Positions 15,675 through 24,278 of a stretch of 27,651 bases of DNA are shown here, one piece after another. Within the stretch, counting starts at the first letter, position 1; each line of letters opens with the position of its first letter. This stretch comes from an uncultured Prevotella sp. (GTDB taxonomy: Bacteria > Bacteroidota > Bacteroidia > Bacteroidales > Bacteroidaceae): NCBI GenBank assembly GCA_900544825.1, contig UQWP01000049.1:1-27651 (forward strand), in the 5' to 3' direction. The notes beneath the pieces were generated by a model. That model ran no database searches. It worked only from the letters and a program-made list of their open reading frames with translations, and was not told the origin of the DNA. Position numbers and translations under genes: made by a program.

Positions 15675-16940
15675 TTACCTCGGAGCCTTGCGGTAGCAGA
15701 AGTAGGCAACGAAGGCGAAGATGATGTTTGGCAACCAGGCGGCAAGTGCCGGAGGGAAGTTTGCCTGGATGGCAAAGGTTGCCGATACGGTTTGCAGCAT
15801 GATGTAGCCGAAGCTCAGTGCAAGACCGATTCCCAAGGATAAGCCCATACCTCCCTTTCGCTTGCGCGATGAAAGCGACACACCGATAATGGTGAGGATG
15901 AAGGAGGTAAACGAGGCGGCGATGCGCTTGTGGTATTCTACCTGATACTGCACCACATTGCCCGAACCGCGGTTGATCTGCTTGGAAATATACTCCTTCA
16001 GTTCCGGGCTGGTGAAGGTTTCCTGCTGACCCTTGGAATAAACCAGGTCGGTAGGTTCCATCGTAATCAGCGTATCCTTCTGCGCTCCGCTGGTGATGTG
16101 CTCCTTCATACCTTTCAGCTGGCGCACCTTCCAGTTACTCAGCTTCCAGTGGTATTTGCTGTCGGAGATCGTATCATACTGAATCTCCATCGCCGTAAGG
16201 TGGCTTACGAGTTTCTTGTCCTGGAACTTGTCGAGACAGAATCCGTAACCTCGCTTCGAGTTGTTGTCGTAGTGCTGCATATAGGCAATCACGCCCTTAT
16301 CTACCTGCAGCTGTACGTTTTCGGCAGAAGTATTCTTCTTCTTGTTCTTGTACATCGTCTCAAAGTTCTGGCGTACTACCGTGCCGTGAGGAATCACGTA
16401 GGCAGAGAGTACATAGCTCAAGGCTGAGAGCATGATGCAGGTGATGAGGTAAGGACGAAGGAGTCGCTTGAAGGAAACACCTGATGCCAGAATGGCGATG
16501 ATTTCAGAGTTGCCTGCCAGCTTCGACGTGAAGAGGATGACTGCCACAAACACGAACAACGCACTGAAGAGGTTGGCGAAGTAAGGGATGAAGTTGGCAT
16601 AATAATCGAAGATGATGGCCTTGGCTGGTGCATGATACTCCGTGAACTTCGCCAGGTTCTCATTGAAGTCGAACACGATGGAGATGGAGATGATCAGCGC
16701 AATCGAGAAGAAGTAGTAGCCTACGAACTTCTTGATAATGTACCAGTCTAACCGCTTGATGTATCTCAGTGGGTTGAGATACCTGAGCACCCTGAGGAAT
16801 CGCAGCTTGTGCCCGATCCAGCCTAGAATGCGGGCTATGCGCTGCAAGATGGCTATGAGCCAGCCGAAGCGAGATTCGAAGGCTCTGCCCATCTTGAGTA
16901 GTCTGCGATGTTTTCTGATGTATTTATAATCTTTCATCAT
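15675..16940 (-). CDS. LptF/LptG-family lipopolysaccharide export permease
   Basis: A 421-residue inner-membrane protein of the YjgP/YjgQ (LptF/LptG) family, the permease half of the LptB2FG ABC transporter that extracts LPS from the inner membrane. The typical opening IKRLDWYIIKKF occurs near residues 60-71, followed by the first transmembrane helices (FFSIALIISISIVF). A periplasmic beta-jellyroll region lies around residues 180-320, and the last helices near 330-415. The 60 residues before IKRLDWY are a basic extension not usual in the family, so translation might begin further downstream, although no better ATG is nearer. I cannot tell LptF from LptG. Two adjacent ATGs (16940, 16937) are possible starts. 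Lies 55 bases after tgt, probably the same operon. Confidence 0.88.
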   Translation of the reverse strand: MMKDYKYIRKHRRLLKMGRAFESRFGWLIAILQRIARILGWIGHKLRFLRVLRYLNPLRYIKRLDWYIIKKFVGYYFFSIALIISISIVFDFNENLAKFTEYHAPAKAIIFDYYANFIPYFANLFSALFVFVAVILFTSKLAGNSEIIAILASGVSFKRLLRPYLITCIMLSALSYVLSAYVIPHGTVVRQNFETMYKNKKKNTSAENVQLQVDKGVIAYMQHYDNNSKRGYGFCLDKFQDKKLVSHLTAMEIQYDTISDSKYHWKLSNWKVRQLKGMKEHITSGAQKDTLITMEPTDLVYSKGQQETFTSPELKEYISKQINRGSGNVVQYQVEYHKRIAASFTSFILTIIGVSLSSRKRKGGMGLSLGIGLALSFGYIMLQTVSATFAIQANFPPALAAWLPNIIFAFVAYFCYRKAPR

Positions 16941-16995
16941 TTAATGTAAAATATGTATAGGAGCATCCTATAAAGTTCAAAGCTCAACGCTCAAG

Positions 16996-18123
16996 CTAGA
17001 TTCGACGGCCGAGCTGATCGATGATAGAGCGTTTCCACTCTACGAAATCGCCCTGCTCGATATGATGGCGCGCATCTGTAACGAGACGGAGATAGAACGA
17101 CAGGTTGTGGATGCTGGCAATCTGCATGGCAAGGAGCTCCTGGGCCTTGAAGAGATGATGCAGGTAGGCCTTGGTGGTTATCTGGTCGATGTCACAGCCG
17201 TCTGGATCCACCGGACTGAAATCCATCTCCCACTTCTTGTTGCGCATGTTCATCGTACCATTATAGGTAAAGAGCATCGCATTGCGGCCGTTGCGGGTCG
17301 GCATTACGCAGTCGAACATATCAACACCGCGCTCGATGGCTTCGAGCAGGTTCTGAGGAGTTCCTACGCCCATCAGGTAGCGAGGCTTGTCCTTTGGCAG
17401 AATCTCATTCACCACCTCGATCATCTCGTACATCACCTCGGTAGGCTCGCCTACGGCAAGACCGCCGATGGCATTTCCGTCGGCTCCCTTGTCGGCAATG
17501 TACTTGGCTGCTTCGCGGCGCAGCTCAGGGAAAGTACAGCCCTGGACGATAGGGAAGAGGCTCTGCTGATAACCGTAGAGAGGTTCTGTCTCATCGAAGC
17601 GCTTGATGCAGCGGTCGAGCCAGCGCTGGGTCATCTCCAGACTCTTCTTCGCATACATGAAGTCGCTCTGTCCGGGAGGACACTCATCGAAAGCCATCAT
17701 GATGTCGGCACCGATGATGCGCTCTGTATCCATCACATTCTCTGGAGTGAAGAAGTGCTTGCTGCCATCGATGTGCGAACGGAACTCGCAGCCCTCTTCT
17801 CTGAGCTTGCGGATTCCGGTAAGCGAGAATACCTGGAAGCCGCCGCTGTCGGTGAGGATAGGACGGTCCCAGCCGTTAAACTTATGCAGTCCGCCTGCCG
17901 CCTTGATGACTTCGAGTCCCGGGCGCAGGTAGAGATGGTAGGTGTTTCCCAGGATGATTTGGGCCTTTACCTGCTGGCGCAATTCTTCGAAATGTACACC
18001 CTTTACGCTACCCACAGTTCCCACAGGCATGAAGATCGGAGTCTTGATCTGTCCGTGGTCGGTGGTGATGATGCCGGTGCGAGCATCGCTTGCCTTATCT
18101 GTTACTTGTAGTTCAAATTTCAT
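16996..18123 (-). CDS. tgt: Queuine/preQ1 tRNA-ribosyltransferase (tRNA-guanine transglycosylase)
   Basis: A 375-residue enzyme exchanging guanine-34 of tRNAs with GUN anticodons for the queuosine precursor preQ1. Catalytic and substrate residues are present: TDSGGFQVFSL with Asp92, DECPPG near 146-151, GGLAVGEP near 220-227, and the nucleophile Asp271 in DMFDCVMPTRNGR. The zinc site CxCxxC, normally just before YLHHL, is missing: only Cys310 is present in DPDGCDIDQITTKAYLHHLF, while the later histidine (IHN, about 339) is kept. From memory, Bacteroides homologues also lack these cysteines, so this is probably a lineage trait. The start overlaps the lon stop (ATGA), so the genes are coupled. 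Confidence 0.96.
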   Translation of the reverse strand: MKFELQVTDKASDARTGIITTDHGQIKTPIFMPVGTVGSVKGVHFEELRQQVKAQIILGNTYHLYLRPGLEVIKAAGGLHKFNGWDRPILTDSGGFQVFSLTGIRKLREEGCEFRSHIDGSKHFFTPENVMDTERIIGADIMMAFDECPPGQSDFMYAKKSLEMTQRWLDRCIKRFDETEPLYGYQQSLFPIVQGCTFPELRREAAKYIADKGADGNAIGGLAVGEPTEVMYEMIEVVNEILPKDKPRYLMGVGTPQNLLEAIERGVDMFDCVMPTRNGRNAMLFTYNGTMNMRNKKWEMDFSPVDPDGCDIDQITTKAYLHHLFKAQELLAMQIASIHNLSFYLRLVTDARHHIEQGDFVEWKRSIIDQLGRRI

Positions 18124-20597
18124 TTCTTTTCTTTTTTGTCATTTTCTGGAATGGTGAAGTCGATAGGGTGCTTTACCTTCTCGTCGGTGAGGGCAAACTC
18201 CCAGACATCTGCTACATCTTCTACATAATGGAACTCTACGCCCTTGAGGTATTTCTCTGGAATGTCGAGGATGTTCTTCTTGTTTTCCTTGCAGATCACG
18301 ATGTCTGTAATGCCGGCACGCTTGGCTGCCAGGATCTTCTCCTTGATGCCTCCCACTGGGAGCACCTTGCCGCGAAGGGTAATCTCGCCGGTCATGGCTA
18401 TGTTCTTGCGAACCTTGCGCTGGGTGATGGCCGAAGCGATACTGGTGGCAATGGTAATACCTGCCGAAGGACCGTCCTTTGGCGTTGCACCTTCCGGTAC
18501 GTGGATGTGGATGTTCCAGTTTTCAAAGATGCGGTAATCCACGCCCAGCAGGTCGATATGCGCCTTGATGTATTCCAGGGCGATGACTGCCGATTCCTTC
18601 ATCACGTCTCCCAGATTACCGGTCAGGGTAAGCTTGCCCTGTCTTCCCTTGCTCAGCGAGGTTTCGATAAAGAGAATCTCGCCGCCCACAGAGGTCCATG
18701 CAAGTCCTGTTACTACTCCGGCATAATCGTTGCCCTGATAGATATCGCGGGTGAATGGTGCCGTGCCGAGAATCTCCTTCAGGTCTGCTGCGGTGATGGA
18801 TGGCTTCTCCAACTCCTTGGAATAGGCGAGCTTGTAGGCCATCTTGCGCAGTCCCTTGTTGATCTGTTTCTTGAGCTGGCGCACGCCGCTTTCGCGGGTG
18901 TAGTGCTCGATGATGCCCTCGATGGCTGCCTTGTTGAAGCTTACCTTCGGGGTGAACTTGTCGAGACCTGTATTCTCCAATTCCTTCGGAATCAGGTGGC
19001 GCTTGGCAATCTCTATCTTCTCTTCCGTAATGTAGCCGCCTACTTCGATGAGCTCCATTCGGTCGAGCAAAGGACGTGGGATTGAGCTGATGTCATTGGC
19101 AGTTGCGATGAAGAGAACCTTAGAGAGATCGTAGTCCACATCCAGGTAATTGTCGTGGAAGGTGTTGTTCTGCTCTGGGTCGAGTACTTCAAGCAAGGCT
19201 GATGCTGGATCACCCTGGTGGTTGTTGGCTGAAACCTTGTCTATCTCGTCAAGGATGAAGACCGGGTTGCTGCTGCCTGCCTTGAGGATGTTCTTGACAA
19301 TGCGGCCAGGCATGGCTCCGATGTAAGTGCGGCGGTGACCGCGAATCTCGGCTTCATCGTGCAGACCTCCCAGAGACATTCTCACGTATTTGCGCTTCAT
19401 GGCCTTGGCAATGCTCTTGCCCAGACTGGTCTTGCCGACTCCCGGAGGACCATAGAGGCAGAGAATCGGACTCTGCATTCCACCCTTCAGCGATCTTACG
19501 GCAAGATATTCCAGGATGCGCTCCTTTACTTTCTCCATGCCGTAGTGGTCTTGGTTGAGAATCTTCTGGGCATGAGACAGGCTGAGGTCATCCTCGGTGT
19601 ATTCGCCCCAAGGCAAATCTACCAGCGTCTGCAGATAGTTGAGCTGGATAGGGTAGTCTGGGCTCTGTGGATGGATGTTGTCGAGTTTGGCCAACTCTTT
19701 CTGGAAAACCTTCAGAGTAGCCTCGTTCCATTTCTTGGTCTTGGCCTTTTCGAGCAGTTCCTTCTTTTCCGGACTACTTTCGCCTTCGCCCAGCTCTTCC
19801 TTGATGTTCTTGATCTGCTGCTTCAGGTAATATTCCTTCTGCTGTTCGTCGAGATCAAACTGAGTCTTGTTTCTGATTTCATTTTGCAGGTAGAGCAGTT
19901 TCTGCTCCTTGTGCAAGGCCTTGAGCGCCTCTATCAGTCGTTCCGACAGTTTCTCCTGCTCCAGCATTTTGATCTTGTCTTCTGCCGTAAAAGGAAGGGA
20001 TGTGCAGATGAAGTTGCATTTCACGAAGCGATTGGTAATCTCATTGATTGCATAGACAGCCTCGTTGGGAATGTTCTCATTGTACTGAATGAATTTGATA
20101 GATTCCTCGAAGAATGTTTGGGTCAATGCCTTGAACATAGGGTCCTTGGCTTCCTTTTCGGTAGGCCAGGTCTCTGGCAGACTTTCCACATCGGCAAGGT
20201 AGAATGGATCCTTATCTACAATCTGCTTCATCTTGCATCTGCCTAAACCCTGCACGATGATGGTCTTCTGATGTTCTTCATTTGGCATATTGATGACTCT
20301 CATCAACTTGGCAAATGTTCCGGTTTCGTACAAGTCTTCCTGGTTAGGTGAGTCAGTGTCCGCATGCTTCTGGCAAAAGATGCAGAATACTGTTTCTGGA
20401 TTTTGCTCCAGCATATTTGCCAACTCCTTGCTCTCTGCCCTGCCTATCAGGATTGGGGTGAGCACGGATGGAAATACTACCAGGTCGCGAGTGCAGAGGG
20501 TAGGATAGATTCCTGCCTCCCTTTCTTGTATCAATACGGATGCATCGCCCTCAAAGTCGGCTATCATCTGGATTTGTGTATTTGAATTTCTGTTCAT
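18120..20597 (-). CDS. lon: ATP-dependent protease Lon
   Basis: An 825-residue LonA protease that degrades misfolded and regulatory proteins in the cytoplasm. Residues 30-240 are the substrate-binding LON domain and the following coiled coil. Walker A GPPGVGKT is at 383-390 and Walker B VFILDEID at 446-453. The C-terminal proteolytic domain has the Ser-Lys dyad: Ser711 in PKDGPSAGI and Lys752 in VGGIKEK. The protein ends in a charged tail (NDKKEKK). All domains are intact and the length is normal. Transcription probably starts near 20702, downstream of a TAACTTTG box, giving a ~105-base leader that contains a 49-base tandem repeat including a mutated copy of the start region. Confidence 0.97.
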   Translation of the reverse strand: MNRNSNTQIQMIADFEGDASVLIQEREAGIYPTLCTRDLVVFPSVLTPILIGRAESKELANMLEQNPETVFCIFCQKHADTDSPNQEDLYETGTFAKLMRVINMPNEEHQKTIIVQGLGRCKMKQIVDKDPFYLADVESLPETWPTEKEAKDPMFKALTQTFFEESIKFIQYNENIPNEAVYAINEITNRFVKCNFICTSLPFTAEDKIKMLEQEKLSERLIEALKALHKEQKLLYLQNEIRNKTQFDLDEQQKEYYLKQQIKNIKEELGEGESSPEKKELLEKAKTKKWNEATLKVFQKELAKLDNIHPQSPDYPIQLNYLQTLVDLPWGEYTEDDLSLSHAQKILNQDHYGMEKVKERILEYLAVRSLKGGMQSPILCLYGPPGVGKTSLGKSIAKAMKRKYVRMSLGGLHDEAEIRGHRRTYIGAMPGRIVKNILKAGSSNPVFILDEIDKVSANNHQGDPASALLEVLDPEQNNTFHDNYLDVDYDLSKVLFIATANDISSIPRPLLDRMELIEVGGYITEEKIEIAKRHLIPKELENTGLDKFTPKVSFNKAAIEGIIEHYTRESGVRQLKKQINKGLRKMAYKLAYSKELEKPSITAADLKEILGTAPFTRDIYQGNDYAGVVTGLAWTSVGGEILFIETSLSKGRQGKLTLTGNLGDVMKESAVIALEYIKAHIDLLGVDYRIFENWNIHIHVPEGATPKDGPSAGITIATSIASAITQRKVRKNIAMTGEITLRGKVLPVGGIKEKILAAKRAGITDIVICKENKKNILDIPEKYLKGVEFHYVEDVADVWEFALTDEKVKHPIDFTIPENDKKEKK

Positions 20598-20670
20598 ATT
20601 CTATTTGATAAACACTTTTTTGTGGTGTATATGAATTTCTGTTCCTGTTCTATTTTGATAAACACTTTTT
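20576..20670 (-). repeat. Tandem repeat covering the lon start and leader
   Basis: Block 20576-20620 is repeated at 20625-20670 with few differences (shared AATTTCTGTTC and TTGATAAACACTTTTT); a further partial unit follows to about 20681. The period is about 49 bases. In the outer copy the lon ATG is changed to AGG on the minus strand, so that copy is silent. Confidence 0.75.
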
Positions 20671-20707
20671 GGAGTGCATATTCTCTTGAATATATATTTA
20701 TAGGGTG

Positions 20708-20715
20708 CAAAGTTA
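20708..20715 (-). promoter_or_regulatory. Probable -7 box of lon
   Basis: TAACTTTG on the minus strand (20715-20708). No TTTG is present at the expected -33 distance, so it is a half-consensus promoter. Confidence 0.5.
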
Positions 20716-20842
20716 ATGAATTTTGCCGAGAATCCCATCGTTTTTTCCGAAAATCACCTCTTTATTATATATTATTATTAATATAGGCTACAAGACTGTA
20801 ATAAAATGCTGATTTTTGCGTTACTATCTTAAAAGTAAAACT

Positions 20843-21538
20843 ATGACAGGATTTAAATTCAAACAATTTGAGATTCATCAGGATCGTTGCGCCATGAAGG
20901 TGGGAACGGATGGTGTGCTGCTGGGAGCGTGGGCACCTGGCGGTAAACGCATTTTGGATATCGGGTCGGGTACCGGACTTATTTCGCTGATGATGGCGCA
21001 GCGCTTCCCTGAGGCGCAGGTGCTGGGTATTGATATGGACGGAGAGGCTTGTGAGGAGGCTGCAGAGAATGTGGCGGCAAGTCCCTTTGCCAATCGTGTC
21101 GGAATAGAGTGCTGCCGATTGCAGGACTATCACTCTGAGGAGACTTTTGATGCAATCGTAAGCAATCCTCCTTTCTTCTTGAATAGCCTGAAAAATCCAG
21201 ACAGCAAACGTGCGATGGCCCGCCATACGGATAGTTTGCCTTTCAGGGATCTTTTCAGAGGTGCAAAAATACTACTGAGTGATGATGGCGTTTTTTCCGT
21301 GATTGTTCCTTCTGAGGTTCTTGGGGTGGTTGTGTCAGAACCTTGTATGCTAGGTTTTTATCTTATCCGGCAGTGTGGCGTTAAGACTGTAGAACGCAAA
21401 CAGCCGAAACGTTATCTTCTGTCATTTGCAAAACATCGGTATAATGGAATGGAAAATACTATAAAAACAATGACCGATTCCGAGGGGAACCGGTCAGAGT
21501 GGTATGCGAAAATTACGGAAGAATTCTATATCAGGTAA
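20843..21538 (+). CDS. trmN6: tRNA1(Val) (adenine-37 N6)-methyltransferase, TrmN6/YfiC family
   Basis: A 231-residue class I SAM-dependent methyltransferase. The N-terminus FKFKQFEIHQDRCAMKVGTD is the family hallmark, the SAM site is LDIGSGTGLIS at residues 38-48 with the acidic residue in GIDMD (near 62-66), and the N6-adenine catalytic motif is SNPPFF at 107-112. The enzyme methylates A37 of tRNA1(Val). I chose the ATG at 20843: the open frame extends only a few codons further upstream and no start there is as well placed. It is convergent with the lipid kinase gene and only three bases separate the two stop codons, so transcripts must overlap or end inside the genes. Confidence 0.9.
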   Translation: MTGFKFKQFEIHQDRCAMKVGTDGVLLGAWAPGGKRILDIGSGTGLISLMMAQRFPEAQVLGIDMDGEACEEAAENVAASPFANRVGIECCRLQDYHSEETFDAIVSNPPFFLNSLKNPDSKRAMARHTDSLPFRDLFRGAKILLSDDGVFSVIVPSEVLGVVVSEPCMLGFYLIRQCGVKTVERKQPKRYLLSFAKHRYNGMENTIKTMTDSEGNRSEWYAKITEEFYIR

Positions 21539-21541
21539 GGG

Positions 21542-22582
21542 CTAGAGGTTCAGCTTTCTCTGTACGAGCTTGCTGATGGCTCCTACTCGTTTACTTTGGC
21601 GCTGGATGTCTTTGTGAATGTCATCGCGTACAACATTGATGTCATTGAAGAAATCGGCAAAGGCTGATTGGATGACGTTCGGCTTGCGCACACTCTTGTC
21701 TGCAAACGGATTTACAATCATCTTGATGCCTTTTTCTTCCATGTGCACATCTATGTCGGCGCCGGTCATCACAGGGTCGCCATCATAATGGATGACACCC
21801 GGCTTGCTGCGGGTGATATGGAGCTTCTTGCAACGGAAAGACTTGATCTTCGAGTTCTTGTCGAGGGTTTTGTTGAACATATCGAAACTAACCTGTGAGG
21901 CTTCGATGACATCAAACGGTTCCATGATGACCACATCCATCAGTCCATCGCTCATAGATGCCTGTGGGGCAATATAGGCGTTGTTGCCGTATTGGGAAGC
22001 GTTGGCACATGAGATGAGAAACGCTTTATATTGTTTTGTTCCTGTCTCATCCTCCAGAGTATATGTTTCAGGCTCATATTTCAAGCCTTCTCTCAGAATG
22101 TTCTCTGCATAACTGATCGGTCCACGCTTTCCGCTTTCTGCAAACTTCATGCTGACAAAGGCGTCGAAGCCCATTCCGCAAGTGCAGAAGAATGGGTATT
22201 CGTTGATGACTCCGTAGTCAAGGTCGTGTATTTCGCAGGCATTGATGATCTCGATGCTTTTCTTCAAGTTCATTGGCAACAGCAGGTGGCGCGCCAGGCC
22301 GTTTCCTGAGCCGCAAGGCAGAATGCCTAATGCTGAGTCTGAATGGACGAGGGAACGGGCCACCTCGTTCACGGTGCCATCGCCACCTACGGCAACCACG
22401 ATGTCTGCGTGGTTGTCTCTGGCTTCGGCTGTCAGTTCAGAGGCGTGTCCTGGTCTTTCAGTCATTTTTATCTCGTACTCGAACTGCTCCTTGTCCAAAG
22501 TAGAATCTATCAAACTGGGAACCGCTGCTTTGCTGCTGGTTCCAGAAATCGGGTTCATGATGAAAACTATCTTTTTTTTCAT
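21542..22582 (-). CDS. Diacylglycerol/sphingoid-type lipid kinase
   Basis: A 346-residue protein of the DAGK_cat/YegS/sphingosine-kinase family, which phosphorylates a lipid hydroxyl with ATP. Visible motifs are NPISGT (10-15), the nucleotide site GGDGTVNEV (66-74), LPCGSGNGLARHL near 88-100, and the C-terminal HYDGDPV near residue 275, which closes the second domain. An extra ~45-residue helical and basic tail follows the kinase fold. The gene is divergent from serine palmitoyltransferase and shares the intergenic region with it. The lipid could therefore be diacylglycerol or a sphingoid base; the sequence does not decide. Confidence 0.9.
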   Translation of the reverse strand: MKKKIVFIMNPISGTSSKAAVPSLIDSTLDKEQFEYEIKMTERPGHASELTAEARDNHADIVVAVGGDGTVNEVARSLVHSDSALGILPCGSGNGLARHLLLPMNLKKSIEIINACEIHDLDYGVINEYPFFCTCGMGFDAFVSMKFAESGKRGPISYAENILREGLKYEPETYTLEDETGTKQYKAFLISCANASQYGNNAYIAPQASMSDGLMDVVIMEPFDVIEASQVSFDMFNKTLDKNSKIKSFRCKKLHITRSKPGVIHYDGDPVMTGADIDVHMEEKGIKMIVNPFADKSVRKPNVIQSAFADFFNDINVVRDDIHKDIQRQSKRVGAISKLVQRKLNL

Positions 22583-22613
22583 ATCTTAGTCAAGAAATTG
22601 TATTTTTAAACTG

Positions 22614-22621
22614 CAAAAGTA
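22614..22621 (-). promoter_or_regulatory. -7 box of the lipid kinase gene
   Basis: TACTTTTG on the minus strand (22621-22614), about 32 bases from the ATG; only a weak CTTG is found near the -33 position. Confidence 0.5.
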
Positions 22622-22714
22622 ATAAAAATCCCTAAAATGGCAAGAAATATCTACTAAAAAAAGCATAAAAGTAAACTTTCTTAGGAAAAAAGCGGTTATA
22701 TTAGTCTTTTTTTG

Positions 22715-22722
22715 TATCTTTG
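22715..22722 (+). promoter_or_regulatory. -7 box of the serine palmitoyltransferase gene
   Basis: TATCTTTG at 22715-22722 followed by CACCC, about 52 bases before the ATG at 22775. The -33 TTTG is not conserved at the expected spacing. Confidence 0.6.
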
Positions 22723-22774
22723 CACCCTGAAACTAGAAAATAAATTAAAATAGAAATAAAGTACACCTATTATA

Positions 22775-23968
22775 ATGGGACAATTACAAGAAAGATACAA
22801 GAATTATCGTGTACCTCAGAAGTATATGGAAGCCGGTGTGTATCCATACTTCCGTGAGATCACAAGTAAGCAGATGACAGAGGTAACTGACATCGATGGT
22901 CATAAGATCCTGATGTTCGGTTCTAATGCTTACCAGGGTTTGACTAATGATCAGCGTGTTATCGATGCAGCTAAGGCTGCTCTCGACAAGTATGGCTCAG
23001 GCTGTGCTGGTAGCCGCTTCCTCAATGGTACACTCGATTTGCATGTGCAGCTCGAAAAAGAGCTTGCTGAGTTTATGGGCAAGGATGAGACATTGTGCTT
23101 CTCTACTGGTTTCTCTGTAAACCAGGGCGTGTTGGCATGTGTTGTAGGCCGCGGTGATTATATCATCTGTGACGACCGTGATCATGCCAGTATCGTAGAT
23201 GGCCGTCGTCTTTCATTCGCTACCCAGCTTCACTACAAGCACAACGATATGGAAGATTTGGAGCGCGTGCTCTCTAAGCTTCCTGAGGATGCAGTCAAGC
23301 TCATCGTTGTGGATGGCGTGTTCTCTATGGAGGGCGATTTGGCTAACTTGCCAGAGATCGTGAAGCTGAAGCATAAGTACAACTGCTCTATCATGGTAGA
23401 TGAGGCTCATGGCCTTGGCGTATTTGGTAAGCAGGGACGTGGTGTCTGCGATCATTTCGGCTTGACAGATGAGGTGGATCTTATCATGGGTACCTTCTCT
23501 AAGAGTCTGGCATCTATCGGTGGCTTCATCGCATCTGATAAGGATACTATCAATTTCCTTCGTCACAACTGCCGTACTTATATCTTCAGTGCATCTAACA
23601 CTCCAGCTGCAACTGCTGCAGCTCTCGAGGCTCTCCATATCATCCAGAAGGAGCCTGAGCGTTTTGAGAATCTTTGGGATGTTACCAACTATGCTTTGAA
23701 GCGTTTCCGTGAGGAAGGTTTCGAGATTGGTGAGACTGAGAGTCCTATCATTCCTCTCTACGTTCGTGATGCAGAGAAGACATTCGTTGTTACCAAGCTG
23801 GCTTATGATGCAGGTGTGTTCATCAATCCTGTTATCCCACCAGCATGTGCTCCTCAGGACACATTGGTGCGTTTTGCTCTTATGGCTACTCATACAAGAG
23901 AGCAGGTAGAGAAGGCTGTTGAGATCTTGAAGAAGGTTTTCGTAGAGGAAGGCATCATCAAGGCGTAA
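22775..23968 (+). CDS. spt: Serine palmitoyltransferase (alpha-oxoamine synthase)
   Basis: A 397-residue PLP enzyme of the alpha-oxoamine synthase family. It condenses serine with a long-chain acyl-CoA to 3-ketosphinganine, the first step of sphingolipid synthesis, a hallmark of Bacteroidota. It is almost superimposable, from memory, on the Bacteroides enzyme: GVYPYFREI, YGSGCAGSRFLNGT (73-86), DDRDHASIVDGRRLSF, VDEAHGLGVFG (Asp209) and the PLP lysine Lys243 in GTFSKSLASIGG. His137 in RDHAS would stack on the cofactor. Related enzymes (glycine C-acetyltransferase, AONS, ALAS) share the fold, and automatic annotation often calls it 2-amino-3-ketobutyrate CoA ligase. Monocistronic: own promoter, strong terminator after it. 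Confidence 0.88.
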   Translation: MGQLQERYKNYRVPQKYMEAGVYPYFREITSKQMTEVTDIDGHKILMFGSNAYQGLTNDQRVIDAAKAALDKYGSGCAGSRFLNGTLDLHVQLEKELAEFMGKDETLCFSTGFSVNQGVLACVVGRGDYIICDDRDHASIVDGRRLSFATQLHYKHNDMEDLERVLSKLPEDAVKLIVVDGVFSMEGDLANLPEIVKLKHKYNCSIMVDEAHGLGVFGKQGRGVCDHFGLTDEVDLIMGTFSKSLASIGGFIASDKDTINFLRHNCRTYIFSASNTPAATAAALEALHIIQKEPERFENLWDVTNYALKRFREEGFEIGETESPIIPLYVRDAEKTFVVTKLAYDAGVFINPVIPPACAPQDTLVRFALMATHTREQVEKAVEILKKVFVEEGIIKA

Positions 23969-24025
23969 TAGCAAAACAATGCGGTTGCTGAAAATTCATC
24001 AATCGCCATATATAATAAGGTATAA

Positions 24026-24058
24026 GGGGGCAATTTCTTCGGAAGTTGCCCCTTTTTT
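24026..24058 (+). terminator. Intrinsic terminator with cUUCGg tetraloop
   Basis: GGGGCAA (24027-24033) pairs with TTGCCCC (24046-24052). The inner TTTC/GAAG pairs close a C-UUCG-G tetraloop, and TTTTTT follows at 24053-24058. It ends the serine palmitoyltransferase transcript. Confidence 0.92.
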
Positions 24059-24108
24059 AGGAAAAAACTGAATAAATGCATTTTTTTACAAAAAAAGTTG
24101 CTGAAAAA

Positions 24109-24140
24109 TTTGGTGGAATAAGAAAAATGTTGTACCTTTG
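24109..24140 (+). promoter_or_regulatory. Consensus promoter of tRNA-Pro
   Basis: TTTG (24109-24112), 20 bases, TACCTTTG (24133-24140): a full match to the Bacteroidota promoter, about 60 bases upstream of the tRNA, leaving a 5' leader for RNase P removal. Confidence 0.8.
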
Positions 24141-24199
24141 CACCCGCAATTCAGAAATGATGCTTACTGCAAAGAAGTAATTTCATTGTGAGAAGAAAG

Positions 24200-24273
24200 C
24201 GGGGTGTAGCGCAGCCCGGTAGCGCTCCTGTTTTGGGAACAGGTGGTCGCAGGTTCGAATCCTGTCGCCCCGA
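24200..24273 (+). tRNA. tRNA-Pro (anticodon UGG)
   Basis: A 74-base cloverleaf. The acceptor arms CGGGGTG and CGCCCCG pair with one G-U. The D arm is GCGC/GCGC around AGCCCGGTA, the anticodon stem CCTGT/ACAGG carries loop TTTGGGA with anticodon TGG, and the T arm is CAGG/CCTG with GTTCGAAT. The discriminator base is A and CCA is not encoded. By wobble and modification it would read CCN proline codons. A terminator follows directly. Confidence 0.96.
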
Positions 24274-24278
24274 CTTTT

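Noticed and set aside
17062..18111. 349-codon open frame on the + strand opposite tgt
   Set aside because: It mirrors the codon pattern of tgt, has no family motif, and lies wholly inside a certain gene on the other strand.
18090..20246. Two long + strand frames opposite lon (331 and 303 codons)
   Set aside because: Antisense shadows of lon; low-complexity Leu/Val-rich products with no recognisable domain.
21471..21496. Hairpin TGACCG/CGGTCA near the end of trmN6 as terminator
   Set aside because: It lies within the coding sequence and no T-run follows.
24200..24273. tRNA-Pro as an integration site for a genomic island
   Set aside because: No integrase gene and no repeated copy of the tRNA 3' end are found in the window, and core-type genes flank it on both sides.
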